Part shown: piece by piece, positions 28,345-37,551 of the stretch
Layout: each line of letters starts with the position of its first letter
How positions within the stretch are numbered: position 1 is the stretch's first letter
Source: Candidatus Mailhella merdavium
GTDB lineage: Bacteria; Desulfobacterota; Desulfovibrionia; Desulfovibrionales; Desulfovibrionaceae
Assembly: GCA_019119045.1 (NCBI GenBank)
Contig: DWXS01000008.1
Location: 1 to 42,397, forward strand
DNA: 42,397 nt
Direction: 5' to 3'
Translations under genes and position numbers: made by a program
The notes under the pieces: generated by a model
Seen by the model: only the letters and a program-made list of their open reading frames with translations
Told to the model about the DNA's origin: nothing
The model's database searches: none

Positions 28345-29871
28345 ATGATAAAAATCATGCCGCTGCTTGCGCCGGCTCTCATATTGGCCCTTTCGGGATG
28401 CAGTCTGGCCCCGGAATATCAGCGTCCCGAAATGGAGCTGCCCCAGACCTGGGACGAGACAAGTTCTATTGCCATTCAAACCAGATGGTGGGAACGCTTT
28501 CATGACGAAACTCTGAACGCGCTTGTGGAAGAAGCGCTTGCGCGCAATAAGAATATCGCGCAGGCCATGGCGTCCGTCCGGCAGGCGCAGGCCGCGCTCG
28601 GCGTTGCCCGCGACGCGCTGCTGCCGGTTCCGTCCGCCTCTCTGGACGGCAGTCGCACCATGGCGCGTGAAGACATGTCGCCCACGGCGCTGCAACACGG
28701 CGGCAGAAACAGCAACGCCTTCTCCGGCTCGCTGGCCGCAAGCTGGACGCTGGATCTCTGGGGCAAATACTGGAACGCCTCCGAATCGGCCAGAGCCTCT
28801 CTGGTCGCCACGGAAGCCGCGCGCGACAACGTCATTCTCACCGTCGCGGCCAGCACGGTGGAATCCTGGTTCTGGCTGAGCGCATATACCTGGCAGGAAG
28901 AAATCGCCGAATCCGTTCTCAAGAACCGCGAAGATTCCCTGACCCTGTATCAGAACCGTTTCGACAACGGCCAGATCAGCGAATACGATCTGTTGAGCAT
29001 CCGCGCCAATGTGGAAACGGCGCGCAACGCGCTGGCCTCCGCGCGCATTGCCAAAAACGCGGCGGAAACGTCTCTGGCCGTGCTTCTCGGCCGCTCGCCC
29101 GCCGAAATCATGAAGATGAACAACCTCAAGGCTCCCTCGTCGCTCATGACCTCCCTGCCGACCACGCCGGCCCTGCCTGCGGATATGCCTTCGCGCCTGC
29201 TGGAACAGCGTCCGGACATACGGCAGGCGGAAGCCAATCTTCAGGCCGCCAACTATGACATCGGCGTGGCCCGTGCGGAATTTTTCCCCTCCTTCTCTCT
29301 GACCGGACTGCTCGGTACGGCCAGTCCGGAGCTGAACGAACTGTTCCGCGGCTTCAACGCCTATTCCATGATTTCCGGCGGGCTCAGCCTCCCGCTGAAT
29401 TTCTGGACCATCAAGCGCGGCGTGGATTCCGCGCAGGCCGCCAAGGATTCCGCCATTGCGACCTATGAACTGACGGTGCTCAACGCCTTCAAGGAAGTCC
29501 GGGACGCCCTCGTCCAGCAGCGGGAATACGCCAATTCCGTCATGGCCCTCACCCGTCAGGTGGAATACCTGACCAAGGCCGTGGAACATGCGCGCACCCG
29601 TTACGACAGCGGCTTTGCCTCCTATCTGGATCTTCTGACCAGCGAAAGCAATCTTTTCACGGCGCAGCAGAGCCTTGCCGCCGCTCACGCCCAGCATCTG
29701 GTCAGCATTGCGGAAGTCTGCCTCGCCCTCGGCGGCGGCTGGCAGGACGGAGCCTTCCAGCCCCAGCCTGAAGATCAGACCGCTCAGACCCCGGCCGCTC
29801 CGGCCGGAACGGCTCAAACTCCGGCCGAACAGGATCAGACGGCCCGGGCCGCAAGCTCCGACGCACGCTGA
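28345..29871 (+). CDS. RND efflux outer-membrane channel lipoprotein (NodT/OprM family)
   Basis: TolC-like trimeric channel that takes drugs or other substrates across the outer membrane. The 508-residue product starts with a lipoprotein signal (PALILALSGC, lipidated Cys19) followed by SLAPEYQRPEMELPQTW, the usual opening of NodT-family proteins. The rest has the two duplicated outer-membrane-factor repeats: helical stretches such as NIAQAMASVRQAQAALGVARDALLP and LLEQRPDIRQAEANLQAANYDIGVARAEFFPS. The last 50 or so residues are a Pro/Ala/Gln-rich tail, longer than usual. The ribosome site AGGAG precedes 28345. It is the first gene of a three-gene operon. The order channel, adaptor, pump is less common than adaptor, pump, channel. 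No local TetR or MarR regulator gene is adjacent. Confidence 0.92.
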   Translation: MIKIMPLLAPALILALSGCSLAPEYQRPEMELPQTWDETSSIAIQTRWWERFHDETLNALVEEALARNKNIAQAMASVRQAQAALGVARDALLPVPSASLDGSRTMAREDMSPTALQHGGRNSNAFSGSLAASWTLDLWGKYWNASESARASLVATEAARDNVILTVAASTVESWFWLSAYTWQEEIAESVLKNREDSLTLYQNRFDNGQISEYDLLSIRANVETARNALASARIAKNAAETSLAVLLGRSPAEIMKMNNLKAPSSLMTSLPTTPALPADMPSRLLEQRPDIRQAEANLQAANYDIGVARAEFFPSFSLTGLLGTASPELNELFRGFNAYSMISGGLSLPLNFWTIKRGVDSAQAAKDSAIATYELTVLNAFKEVRDALVQQREYANSVMALTRQVEYLTKAVEHARTRYDSGFASYLDLLTSESNLFTAQQSLAAAHAQHLVSIAEVCLALGGGWQDGAFQPQPEDQTAQTPAAPAGTAQTPAEQDQTARAASSDAR

Positions 29872-29929
29872 TCTTCACCTTTTTTCTTTGCATCCTGCTA
29901 TGCCACAGAATATTTCAAGGAGATATCCG

Positions 29930-31138
29930 ATGCCCAAATTGCGTGCTTTCGCGCCGCTCTTGCTGGCGCTTCCCCTTGTGCTTACCGGCTGCGACCGCAT
30001 CCGGGGACTTTTCGGCGACGATACGCAGTCCGCCGCGCCCGCCATGGCAGGTCGCACCGTTCAGGTCTCCACGGTGACGCTGACGCCGCAGACCGTGACC
30101 ATCGAACGCGAGCTGACCGGCCGCACAAGCGCATACCGCTGGGCCGAAGTGCGGCCCGAAGTGAGCGGCATACTCAAGGAACTCTGCTTTACCGAAGGGG
30201 CCATGGTCAAGGAAGGCGACGTCCTGTACCGCATAGAGCCGGACACCTATAAAGCCGCGCTGAACAAGGCGCGCGCCGATCTTGCCAGCGCGGAAGCCAA
30301 TCTGAAGGTGACCCGGCTGCGCGAACGCCGCACGGCCGACATGCTGCGGGGCAAATCCGTGAGCCAGCAGGACTACGACGACGCCAAGGCGGCCCTGCAA
30401 CAGGCGGAAGCCACGGTACAATCCTGCTCCGCCGCGGTGGAAACGGCGGAAATCAATTACCGCAGAACCGAAGTGCGGGCGCCCATCAGCGGCCGCATCA
30501 CCATCAGCAACTTTACCGTGGGCGCACTGCTGACGGCCAATCAGACCACCGCGCTTGCCACCATATATCAGACGGACCCGATGTACGTCGAAATGTCCCA
30601 GTCTGCGGACGACCTCTATGCCCTCAAAAAACAGCTTGAGGAAGAAGGCAAGTCCAATGATGTGGAACCCTCGACCATCACCGCGCTGCTGACCATGGCC
30701 GACGGCAGCACCTATTCCGCAACCGGGCATCTGAACTTCACCGGCGTGGACGTGAATCAGAACACCAACACCATCACGCTGCGCGCCCAGTTCCCCAACC
30801 CGGACGGAAAACTGCTTCCCGGCCTCTTCGTGAACGCCCGGGTCATCATGGGCGAAGATCCGCAGGCCATTCTCGTGCCGCAAAAGTCCGTGCTGCGGGA
30901 TCTTAAGGGCAACCCCTATGTGTACGTTCTTAAGGACGGCAAGGCCGAACGCCGCTCCATCACCCTCAGCCGCGCCATAGATACGAACTGGTATGTAACC
31001 GACGGCCTCAAACTGGGAGAAAAGGTCATTCTCAACGGCGTCAACAACGTCCGCAACGGTATGTCCGTGAAAGAAGTTGCCCTTCCCGAAACGTCGGATG
31101 CCGCCCAGTCGGAACAGCCTTCCGGAGGCAACGCCTGA
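29930..31138 (+). CDS. RND efflux periplasmic adaptor (membrane fusion protein)
   Basis: Links the inner-membrane pump to the outer-membrane channel. The 402-residue product has a lipobox (PLVLTGC, Cys21), then the beta-barrel/lipoyl/hairpin architecture of the AcrA/MexA family: TVTIERELTGRTSAYRWAEVRPEVSGILKEL, GDVLYRIEPDTYKAALNKARADLASAEANLKV, the alpha-hairpin region with the second helix, and the second lipoyl half YRRTEVRAPISGRIT. The C-terminal barrel has NTNTITLRAQFPNPDGKLLPGLFVNARV. A longer open frame reaches back into the channel gene, and an earlier ATG at 29900 exists, but 29930 has AAGGAG at ideal spacing. The stop overlaps the pump start (TGATG), which points to translational coupling. 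Confidence 0.94.
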   Translation: MPKLRAFAPLLLALPLVLTGCDRIRGLFGDDTQSAAPAMAGRTVQVSTVTLTPQTVTIERELTGRTSAYRWAEVRPEVSGILKELCFTEGAMVKEGDVLYRIEPDTYKAALNKARADLASAEANLKVTRLRERRTADMLRGKSVSQQDYDDAKAALQQAEATVQSCSAAVETAEINYRRTEVRAPISGRITISNFTVGALLTANQTTALATIYQTDPMYVEMSQSADDLYALKKQLEEEGKSNDVEPSTITALLTMADGSTYSATGHLNFTGVDVNQNTNTITLRAQFPNPDGKLLPGLFVNARVIMGEDPQAILVPQKSVLRDLKGNPYVYVLKDGKAERRSITLSRAIDTNWYVTDGLKLGEKVILNGVNNVRNGMSVKEVALPETSDAAQSEQPSGGNA

Positions 31139-34100
31139 TGTCTCGTTTCTTTATCCATCACCCCATATTCGCCTGGGTGCTTGCCATTGTCACCATGCTG
31201 TTCGGCGTGCTGGCAATCTTCACCCTGCCGATTTCGCAATATCCCGAGGTAGCCTCGCCCTCCATCCGTATCCATACCCAGTATGCAGGCGCATCCCCCA
31301 CCACCGTGGACCAGACCGTCACGCAGGTCATAGAACAGAACATGACCGGTATCGACAATCTGATCTACATGCAGTCGCGCTCCGACTCCTCGGGCATGTG
31401 TACCATCACCCTGACCTTTGAAGTGGGAACCGACCCGGACGTGGCCCACATGCAGGTTCAGAACAAGGTGCAGCAGGTTCAGTCCCAGCTTCCCTCGGCC
31501 GTTCAGTCCAACGGCGTGTCCGTGTCCAAGGGCAACGACAACATGTTCATGGTCGTCACCCTGTACTCTCCGGACGACAGCCTGCATGAAATCGATCTTG
31601 CCGACTACATCAGCACGAGCATCAAGGACGAAATCAGCCGTACTCAGGGCGTCGGAACCGTACAGGTGTTCGGCGGCAAATACGTCATGCGCATATGGCT
31701 CGACGCCGACAGGATGGCCAAGTACAATCTGACTCCGAGCGACGTGCGCACGGCCGTATCCACCCAGAATGCGGAAGTCACGGCCGGGCAGATGGGCGCC
31801 AACATGATCGACCGCCCCAACACGCAGGTGCTCAACTTCAACATCAAGGCGCAGAGCCTGCTCACCAATCCCGAACAGTTCGCCGACATTCTCCTGAAAG
31901 TGACGGAAAACGGCGAACGGGTACACGTGCGCGACGTGGCCCGCGTGGCCATCGGCACGGAAATGGACGGCATCACCAGTTATTACAACGGACACCCCGC
32001 TTCCGGTATCGGCATCACGCTCGCGCCCGGGGCAAACGGTCTGGAAACCGCAAATCTGGTCAAGGCCAAAATCGAGGAACTTTCCCACTACTTCCCGGAC
32101 GGCATGGCCTACGAACTGGCCTTCGACACCACCCCGCCCGTGCTGGCCTCCATTCACGAAGTGGTAAAAACCCTTGTGGAAGCCATTTTCCTGGTCTTCC
32201 TCGTCATGCTGCTCTTTCTCCAGAGCTTCCGCGCAACCATCATCCCGACGATTGCCGTCCCCGTGGTTCTGCTGGGAACGCTGGGCGTGCTGCTTGCCTT
32301 CGGCTACAGCATCAATACCCTGACCCTCTTCGCCATGGTTCTGGCCATCGGTCTGCTGGTGGACGACGCCATCGTCGTCGTGGAAAACGTGGAGCGCGTC
32401 ATTCAGGAAGAACACATCGATCCCGTGACCGCCACGGAAAAATCCATGGATCAGATCAGTTCCTCCCTGATCGGCATCGGGGTGGTGCTGTCCGCGGTGT
32501 TTCTGCCCATGGCCTTCATGGGCGGATCGACGGGCGTCATCTACCGCCAGTTCTCCGTGACGATCGTGACCGCCATGACGCTTTCCGTGCTGGTCGCGCT
32601 CATTCTGACGCCTTCGCTCTGCGCCAGCCTGCTCCGGGAACATTCGCAGGGGGCACAGCAGGGCTTCTTCGGCTGGTTCAACCGCATGTTCACCAGAAAC
32701 CAGAACCGCTACACCAGGGGCGTTCACGGCATCGTCCTGCGCGGCGGCCGCCTCATGCTGATATATGTCCTTCTGGTGGGCGGTCTTGTCGTCGTTTACA
32801 AACAACTGCCCACCTCCTTCCTGCCTTCGGAAGACCAGGGCTCGGTCATGGTCATGCTCCAGATGCCGCCCAACGCCACGCTGGAACAGACCAAAACCCA
32901 GTTGAATGAGGTTTCCGACTACGTTCTGAATGACGAAAAGGACACTACCGATTCCTTCATGTTCGTGGCCGGCTTCGGCATGGGCGGCATTGCGGAAAAT
33001 ACGGGCATGGGCTTCGTCAAGCTCAAGGACTACGAGGAGCGCACCGAGCCGGGACAGGACGCGGCATCCGTGGCCGCCCGCATCCGTCAACGCTTCTCCG
33101 GCATTCTGGACGGCCAGCTCATCGCGGCCATTCCTCCCGCCATCATCTCGCTGGGCATGACCAACGGCTTCACGCTGGAATTGCAGGACAGAGGCGGCGT
33201 CGGACACGACGCCCTGCGCGAAACGGGGCAGAAATTCCTGAGCGCGGCCTTTGCCAACCCGACCATAGCCTATGTCCGCCTTACCGGGATGGACGACATC
33301 ACCCAGTTCAACATCAAGCTGGACAACGCCAAGGCCACCAGCATGGGCCTGACCCTGGCCTCCGTAAACTCCGACGTTTCCGCCTATCTGGGCGGCTCCT
33401 ACGTCAACGACTTCGTGCATAACGAACGCGTGAAAAAGGTGTTCATCAAGGGCGACTCCAACGTGCGCCAGAATCCGGAAGACCTGAACCGGATCAAGTT
33501 CAGAAACGACAAGGGAGAAATGGTTCCCTTCAACGCCATCTTCTCCACAAACTGGAGCTACGGCCCGGCAGTTCTCCAGCGTTACAACGCCATGCCCGCT
33601 CTGGAATTTCAGGGCGAACCAAAACCCGGCATAGCCAGCGGTCTTGCCATGGCCGCCATGGAAGAAGAAGTACGCAAGCTGGGCAACGACTTCGGCATGG
33701 AATGGACGGGCCTTTCCTATCAGGAAAAAATGGCGGGCAGTCAGACCACCATGCTGTACGCGCTCTCCGTTCTGGTCGTCTTCCTGGCCCTCGCCGCCCT
33801 GTATGAAAGCTGGACAATTCCCTTCGCCGTCCTGCTGGTCATACCGCTGGGCATCCTGGGGGCCGTCCTCGGCACCTGGGGGCGGGGCCTCACCAACGAC
33901 GTGTATTTCCAGGTGGGTATTCTGGCCGTCATGGGCCTTTCCTCCAAAAACGCCATTCTGATCGTGGAATTCGCACGAAATTTGGAAGCGGAGGGCCGCT
34001 CGCTGGTCAGCGCAACGGTTGAGGCCTGCCGCATCCGTCTGCGCCCCATTCTCATGACCTCCCTGGCCTTTGGTCTGGGCGTGCTTCCCATGATGTCGGC

Positions 34101-34272
34101 TTCCGGCGCGGGCGCAGCCAGCCAGCACGCCGTGGGTACCGCCGTGTTCTGGGGCACGGTCTGCGCCACAGTTCTGGGGATTTTCTTCATTCCCACCTTC
34201 TTTGTGGTCGTATGCGGCAGCACCAGACGGATCAGCCTCTACCTGAGAAGGAAGTTCCGGCGTTTCCGCTGA
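31138..34272 (+). CDS. RND multidrug efflux pump (HAE1/AcrB family)
   Basis: Proton-driven inner-membrane trimeric transporter. At 1044 residues it has normal family length. It opens with MSRFFIHHPIFAWVLAIVTML, the first membrane helix. The periplasmic loop begins SQYPEVASPSIRIHTQYAGASP, and the first six-helix bundle contains the proton-relay pair in AIGLLVDDAIVVVENVERV. A second periplasmic loop and second bundle follow with MGLSSKNAILIVEFARNLE and RLRPILMTSLAFGLGVLPMM. Substrates cannot be told from sequence. The ribosome site GGAGG lies within the end of the adaptor gene, with a one-base overlap. A terminator follows at 34349-34389. Confidence 0.96.
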   Translation: MSRFFIHHPIFAWVLAIVTMLFGVLAIFTLPISQYPEVASPSIRIHTQYAGASPTTVDQTVTQVIEQNMTGIDNLIYMQSRSDSSGMCTITLTFEVGTDPDVAHMQVQNKVQQVQSQLPSAVQSNGVSVSKGNDNMFMVVTLYSPDDSLHEIDLADYISTSIKDEISRTQGVGTVQVFGGKYVMRIWLDADRMAKYNLTPSDVRTAVSTQNAEVTAGQMGANMIDRPNTQVLNFNIKAQSLLTNPEQFADILLKVTENGERVHVRDVARVAIGTEMDGITSYYNGHPASGIGITLAPGANGLETANLVKAKIEELSHYFPDGMAYELAFDTTPPVLASIHEVVKTLVEAIFLVFLVMLLFLQSFRATIIPTIAVPVVLLGTLGVLLAFGYSINTLTLFAMVLAIGLLVDDAIVVVENVERVIQEEHIDPVTATEKSMDQISSSLIGIGVVLSAVFLPMAFMGGSTGVIYRQFSVTIVTAMTLSVLVALILTPSLCASLLREHSQGAQQGFFGWFNRMFTRNQNRYTRGVHGIVLRGGRLMLIYVLLVGGLVVVYKQLPTSFLPSEDQGSVMVMLQMPPNATLEQTKTQLNEVSDYVLNDEKDTTDSFMFVAGFGMGGIAENTGMGFVKLKDYEERTEPGQDAASVAARIRQRFSGILDGQLIAAIPPAIISLGMTNGFTLELQDRGGVGHDALRETGQKFLSAAFANPTIAYVRLTGMDDITQFNIKLDNAKATSMGLTLASVNSDVSAYLGGSYVNDFVHNERVKKVFIKGDSNVRQNPEDLNRIKFRNDKGEMVPFNAIFSTNWSYGPAVLQRYNAMPALEFQGEPKPGIASGLAMAAMEEEVRKLGNDFGMEWTGLSYQEKMAGSQTTMLYALSVLVVFLALAALYESWTIPFAVLLVIPLGILGAVLGTWGRGLTNDVYFQVGILAVMGLSSKNAILIVEFARNLEAEGRSLVSATVEACRIRLRPILMTSLAFGLGVLPMMSASGAGAASQHAVGTAVFWGTVCATVLGIFFIPTFFVVVCGSTRRISLYLRRKFRRFR

Positions 34273-34675
34273 TCCAGGAACAAGTGCCGGCGGGGAAAGA
34301 TTCTTCCTGCCGGCAGCGGCCTTTCCCAAAACACTGATCCATAAAAACCTGTGCGCGACGGTCATGCACAACCGCCGCGCACAGATTTTTAAATCGGCCT
34401 GACTCCCGGAATTTCTTCTCGGAACTCACCGAACGGAAAAGAACCGCCCGTATCTGCCCCGACCGCAGCCCTCTGCGCATCAGCTTTTCCGGCCCTGCGC
34501 CTTCTTTCCGCAGTCGCATCCCCCGGACTCAGCGGCCGCAAATTCCGCAGCCGCAAGCCCTGCCGGGAGATCCCCGCGCCTCATGCCCGGGCCGCAAGTC
34601 TTGCCGTGCCGCACGCCGCAGACCGACGCCGCAGCCCCCCGAGCGCAGCGGCAAGCTCTTCAGGGGGGATCTTCT
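34273..34675. other. Convergent intergenic region (RND pump / sirtuin)
   Basis: Non-coding. A first imperfect hairpin with GCCGGC arms lies near 34293-34323, then the bidirectional terminator at 34349-34389, then a C-rich stretch up to the sirtuin stop. Short open frames here lack ribosome sites. Confidence 0.55.
34349..34389. terminator. Bidirectional intrinsic terminator between RND operon and sirtuin
   Basis: Nine-bp stem CTGTGCGCG (34349-34357) with CGCGCACAG (34376-34384), extended by CGG/CCG after one mismatch. It is followed by TTTTT on the plus strand. On the minus strand a short T-run also follows (AAAAA before 34349). Confidence 0.75.
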
Positions 34676-35440
34676 TCAGCTCTCCCGATGCCGATCCGGG
34701 ACGAGAGCTTCCCGCAATGCAGTGACGGCTTCCGCCAGGTCGTTCCCCTTCCAGGCGGCATAGCGATCGAGATGTGTGGGCGAGGCGTTTATGATGGCCA
34801 CTTTGCCGCCGCACTGTACCGTCACTTCCGGAATGGCGGCTGCCGGATAGACCGTAAGACTGGAGCCGAGCACCAGCATGAGATCGGCCTTGCGGGCGTG
34901 CTGCTCGGCCATATTCAGCGCGTTTTCGGGAAGAGCCTCTCCGAAAAAGACGATATCCGGCTTGATGATGCCGCCGCACTTTGTGCAACGGGGAGTTTTC
35001 CCCTTTTTCGCGCTGAGGACAATTTCCTCATAGCTGTATACGACCCCGCACTGGAGGCAGTGGTGCCGCAGAGGGGAACCGTGCAGTTCGTACACCGTAT
35101 GCGAACCGGCCTTTTGATGCAGCATGTCGATATTCTGGGTTATCACGGCCTTGAGTATGCCTTTTTCTTCCAGTTTCGCCAGCGTGGTATGAATGATATT
35201 CGGTTCTTTTTCGTCGAGATTATATAAAAAACTTCCCGCGTGACGGTAATAATACGAGGGGTCCTGTAAAAAATACTGAAGATCGAAAATCTTGTTCGCG
35301 TCGATGTCCTTTCGCCTGTAAAGCCCGTCCGGGCCGCGGAAATCGGGGATTCCGGACAGCGTTGATATACCGGCGCCCGTCAACGCCACACAATGTTCGG
35401 CCCGGGAAACGAGTGCTATCAGATCCTGTATCGTATTCAT
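34676..35440 (-). CDS. Sir2-family NAD-dependent protein deacylase
   Basis: Removes acetyl (or other acyl) groups from lysines using NAD. The 254-residue product has the Rossmann opening [33 protein letters not shown], the catalytic His in ELHGS, a four-Cys zinc site (CLQCG and CTKCGG), [11 protein letters not shown], and [15 protein letters not shown] near the C-terminus. It lacks an N-terminal extension. The frame is open to 35518, but the ATG at 35440 has AAGG six bases upstream and matches the usual start. With acetyl phosphate and acetyl-CoA made by nearby pta and PFOR, a role in reversing non-enzymatic acetylation is plausible (inference). It is transcribed divergently from the unknown gene at 35627. 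Confidence 0.93.
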   Translation of the reverse strand: MNTIQDLIALVSRAEHCVALTGAGISTLSGIPDFRGPDGLYRRKDIDANKIFDLQYFLQDPSYYYRHAGSFLYNLDEKEPNIIHTTLAKLEEKGILKAVITQNIDMLHQKAGSHTVYELHGSPLRHHCLQCGVVYSYEEIVLSAKKGKTPRCTKCGGIIKPDIVFFGEALPENALNMAEQHARKADLMLVLGSSLTVYPAAAIPEVTVQCGGKVAIINASPTHLDRYAAWKGNDLAEAVTALREALVPDRHRES

Positions 35441-35626
35441 GAGAACCTTACGCTGTTTGCCGCCACGTCTGCGCCGTTCATGCCCCTGCCCTCTGCGCAG
35501 TTTTCCGATGCCGGACATTCTATCATGGCAGTATGTTCACAAAAAGTATAAAAAAAAAGGAAATGCCAGTACAGCCCCCCTTGCCGGGCCTTATATGCCG
35601 GCAACGCAGCGCATCAGGGAGGATTC

Positions 35627-36220
35627 ATGCCGTCGGTCATCATACAGGGCAAACCGCTGCGGCTTGCCGTTCCCCGGGGATTCACCAACATACGGGCGGT
35701 GGCTCCGTCGATATTTGAAGAATACAGAAGAGCGCAGCGGATGCTTGCACTTTATGTAGACGCCTGCCACCTGGGCGGAACCTGCGCGTCCGGCATTCAG
35801 CTTCTCGATCCCTTCATCGAGGTACTGATGCCGGAATCCGGCTCCTTTGTAAGAACGATGACGAACGAATTTTTCGAAAGCTGTAAATTTGAAGTGGCGC
35901 AAAACATTCTGGGGGCCGGATGCGGAAGCGTCCTCCCCGCCGAAGCCAGTCCCCGCCCGCAGAGCGTTTTTGCCGACGGGCCGGGCTGGTTTTCCTGCTG
36001 CAGTCTGAAATATGTAAAAAAAACGGACGATCCGGCAAAAAACGACAGCTTCGCGCCCTCCGTTGTCGGAAACATCGTGTTTCTCATACGGGAACACCCG
36101 ATCATCGTGAATCTTCATAAAAGCGCAGATACAAACAATCCTCTTGAAAGCTTCAACTGGCTGAAAAACGTCACCCGGGATTACAGAGGCCTTCTGCTGC
36201 GCATCAACGGGCTGATTTAG
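35627..36220 (+). CDS. Hypothetical protein, 197 residues
   Basis: I do not recognise this protein. A strong ribosome site (AGGGAGGATTC before ATG at 35627) supports it over the overlapping minus-strand frame. The chain is predicted soluble: no signal peptide or membrane segment is evident. It starts PSVIIQGKPLRLAVPRGFTNIRA, has a mixed alpha/beta look with several cysteines (CHLGGTC, ESCKF, AGCG, FSCC), and ends with VVGNIVFLIREHPIIVNL and NWLKNVTRDYRGLLLRIN. Lys, Asn and Phe use is higher than in neighbouring GC-rich genes, which may mean recent arrival, or only a short, poorly conserved gene. It is divergent from the sirtuin and followed by a GC-rich non-coding island. Confidence 0.7.
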   Translation: MPSVIIQGKPLRLAVPRGFTNIRAVAPSIFEEYRRAQRMLALYVDACHLGGTCASGIQLLDPFIEVLMPESGSFVRTMTNEFFESCKFEVAQNILGAGCGSVLPAEASPRPQSVFADGPGWFSCCSLKYVKKTDDPAKNDSFAPSVVGNIVFLIREHPIIVNLHKSADTNNPLESFNWLKNVTRDYRGLLLRINGLI

Positions 36221-36282
36221 CGCAAAGACTCAAGGCGGACGGATCGCCCGCACAGCCTGCTCCGGCTCCGCGCCTCCGATAT

Positions 36283-36327
36283 CACGCCCGGAACCGCGGC
36301 ACCCGGTCAGCCCGTACCGATCCCCCG
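36283..36327. repeat. 45-bp direct repeat, copy 1
   Basis: Begins CACGCCCGGAACCGC and ends CCGATCCCCCG. It matches copy 2 at 36501-36545 at 44 of 45 positions (G/A at position 16). The start-to-start distance is 218 bases. Confidence 0.9.
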
Positions 36328-36500
36328 CCCCGGTACCCGCAACGCGCACGACACATCATACGAAACACTCCCCCGGAAAGCCGACCTCGCCAAGGCCCTG
36401 CCCGCCGGACAGCCCCGGAACGCCCCCGGTAGTCCCGCCTTCCGCAGACAGGCTCCGGATCTCCCCATCCGAACAGATGAGACCGCATCCGCTCACGCCC

Positions 36501-36545
36501 CACGCCCGGAACCGCAGCACCCGGTCAGCCCGTACCGATCCCCCG
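36501..36545. repeat. 45-bp direct repeat, copy 2
   Basis: Second copy, one mismatch to the copy at 36283-36327. There are no flanking target-site duplications or transposase, so an insertion sequence is not supported. Local duplication in the filler is the simplest reading. Confidence 0.9.
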
Positions 36546-36746
36546 TCCATAGCCGCCGCGCCGCCCTCCGCCCGCAGAACGCCCCCACGTCCCGGAACAG
36601 CGGCCGCACAAACAGCTTTTCCGTCCCCGGCCTCTTCCGCCCGCTTCCGACACTCCCCGGCTGCTCCGGCAAAGCCCCGGGCATGGCCGAAAATTCCGCC
36701 CCCGGCTTCCACAGGAGCGGATTCCGGCTTCCCTCCTCTCCCGCAC

Positions 36747-36785
36747 AAAAAAAAGCGGCAGGCTCGAGCGTATCGAACCCGCCGC
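36747..36785 (-). terminator. Intrinsic terminator of the rlmE-yebC unit
   Basis: On the minus strand a 13-bp stem with two G-U pairs (GCGGCGGGTTCGA / TCGAGCCTGCCGC, loop TACGC) is followed by eight T's. It lies 24 bases after the yebC stop. Confidence 0.9.
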
Positions 36786-36809
36786 ACGGCATGGCATCCG
36801 AAGAAGGGG

Positions 36810-37547
36810 TTATTCTTCGAAATCTTCAGGCAGTTCAAAGTTGAAGTACACGTTCTGCACGTCGTCATGCTCTTCGAGGGCATCGTTCAGACGCATGATC
36901 TTGCGGGCGGTTTCCGCGTCGACGGGCACCGTCACCTTGGGCACCATGTTGATCTCGGCGGATTCCATCGCGACGCCCTGCCCTTCGAGGGCTTCGCGCA
37001 CGGCGTTGAAATCTTCAAAGGAGGTGTAGATGCCCCAGCTTTCATCCTCGTCGCGAACATCGTCCGCCCCGGCTTCCAGCGCAAGATTCATCACGGCGTC
37101 TTCGTCGGGATATTTTTCCTTCGAGAGCATGATGACGCCCTTGCGGTCGAACTGGAAGGACACGGAGCCGCTTTCGCCGAGGCTGCCGCCGTGCTTGGTG
37201 AAGATGTGACGCACATCGGCCACGGTGCGGTTCTTGTTGTCCGTGGCGGTTTCCACGATAACGGCGACGCCGCCGGAGGCGTAGCCTTCGTACATGATTT
37301 CCGTCAGATCTCCGCCGGCATCCTGGCCGGTACCCTTACGGATGGCGGCCTCGATCTTGTCCTTGGGCAGGTTTACGGCCTTGGCTGCGGCGATGGCCGA
37401 GCGCAAACGGGCATTCCCCGCCGGGTCGCCACCGTTTTTCGCTGCGATGATGATTTCCTTGGCGGCCTTGGTGAATACCTTGCCGCGCTTGGCGTCCTGT
37501 GCCCCTTTGCGCAGCTTGATGTTAGCCCATTTGCTGTGTCCAGACAT
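36810..37547 (-). CDS. YebC/PmpR-family probable transcriptional regulator / translation factor
   Basis: A 245-residue cytoplasmic protein of the YebC family, known both as a DNA-binding regulator (PmpR) and, in some species, as a factor that helps ribosomes through proline stretches. It begins with the family hallmark [27 protein letters not shown] and contains [51 protein letters not shown]. Length is normal. The frame is open to 37634, but the ATG at 37547 has GGAGG at good spacing and starts the invariant motif. It begins four bases after the rlmE stop, so the two are co-transcribed and the yebC ribosome site lies inside rlmE. Confidence 0.95.
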   Translation of the reverse strand: MSGHSKWANIKLRKGAQDAKRGKVFTKAAKEIIIAAKNGGDPAGNARLRSAIAAAKAVNLPKDKIEAAIRKGTGQDAGGDLTEIMYEGYASGGVAVIVETATDNKNRTVADVRHIFTKHGGSLGESGSVSFQFDRKGVIMLSKEKYPDEDAVMNLALEAGADDVRDEDESWGIYTSFEDFNAVREALEGQGVAMESAEINMVPKVTVPVDAETARKIMRLNDALEEHDDVQNVYFNFELPEDFEE

Positions 37548-37551
37548 AAAA

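Larger units (their letters stand above)
36221..36809. other. GC-rich intergenic island with 45-bp direct repeat
   Basis: Nearly 590 bases of C-rich low-complexity DNA between the unknown gene and yebC. It holds a 45-bp direct repeat (separate entries) and ends at the yebC terminator at 36747-36785. No frame has a ribosome site or a recognisable product. Confidence 0.7.

Noticed and set aside
30916-34371. 1151-residue open frame opposite the RND pump
   Set aside because: Same codon-bias shadow; it runs through the adaptor end, the pump and the terminator.
35591-36118. 175-residue minus-strand frame over the unknown gene
   Set aside because: No ribosome site; the plus-strand frame has a strong one and ends at a natural stop.
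36283-36545. 45-bp repeat pair as part of a CRISPR array or insertion sequence
   Set aside because: Only two copies, 218 bases apart, with no palindromic repeat, no cas genes, no transposase and no target duplication.
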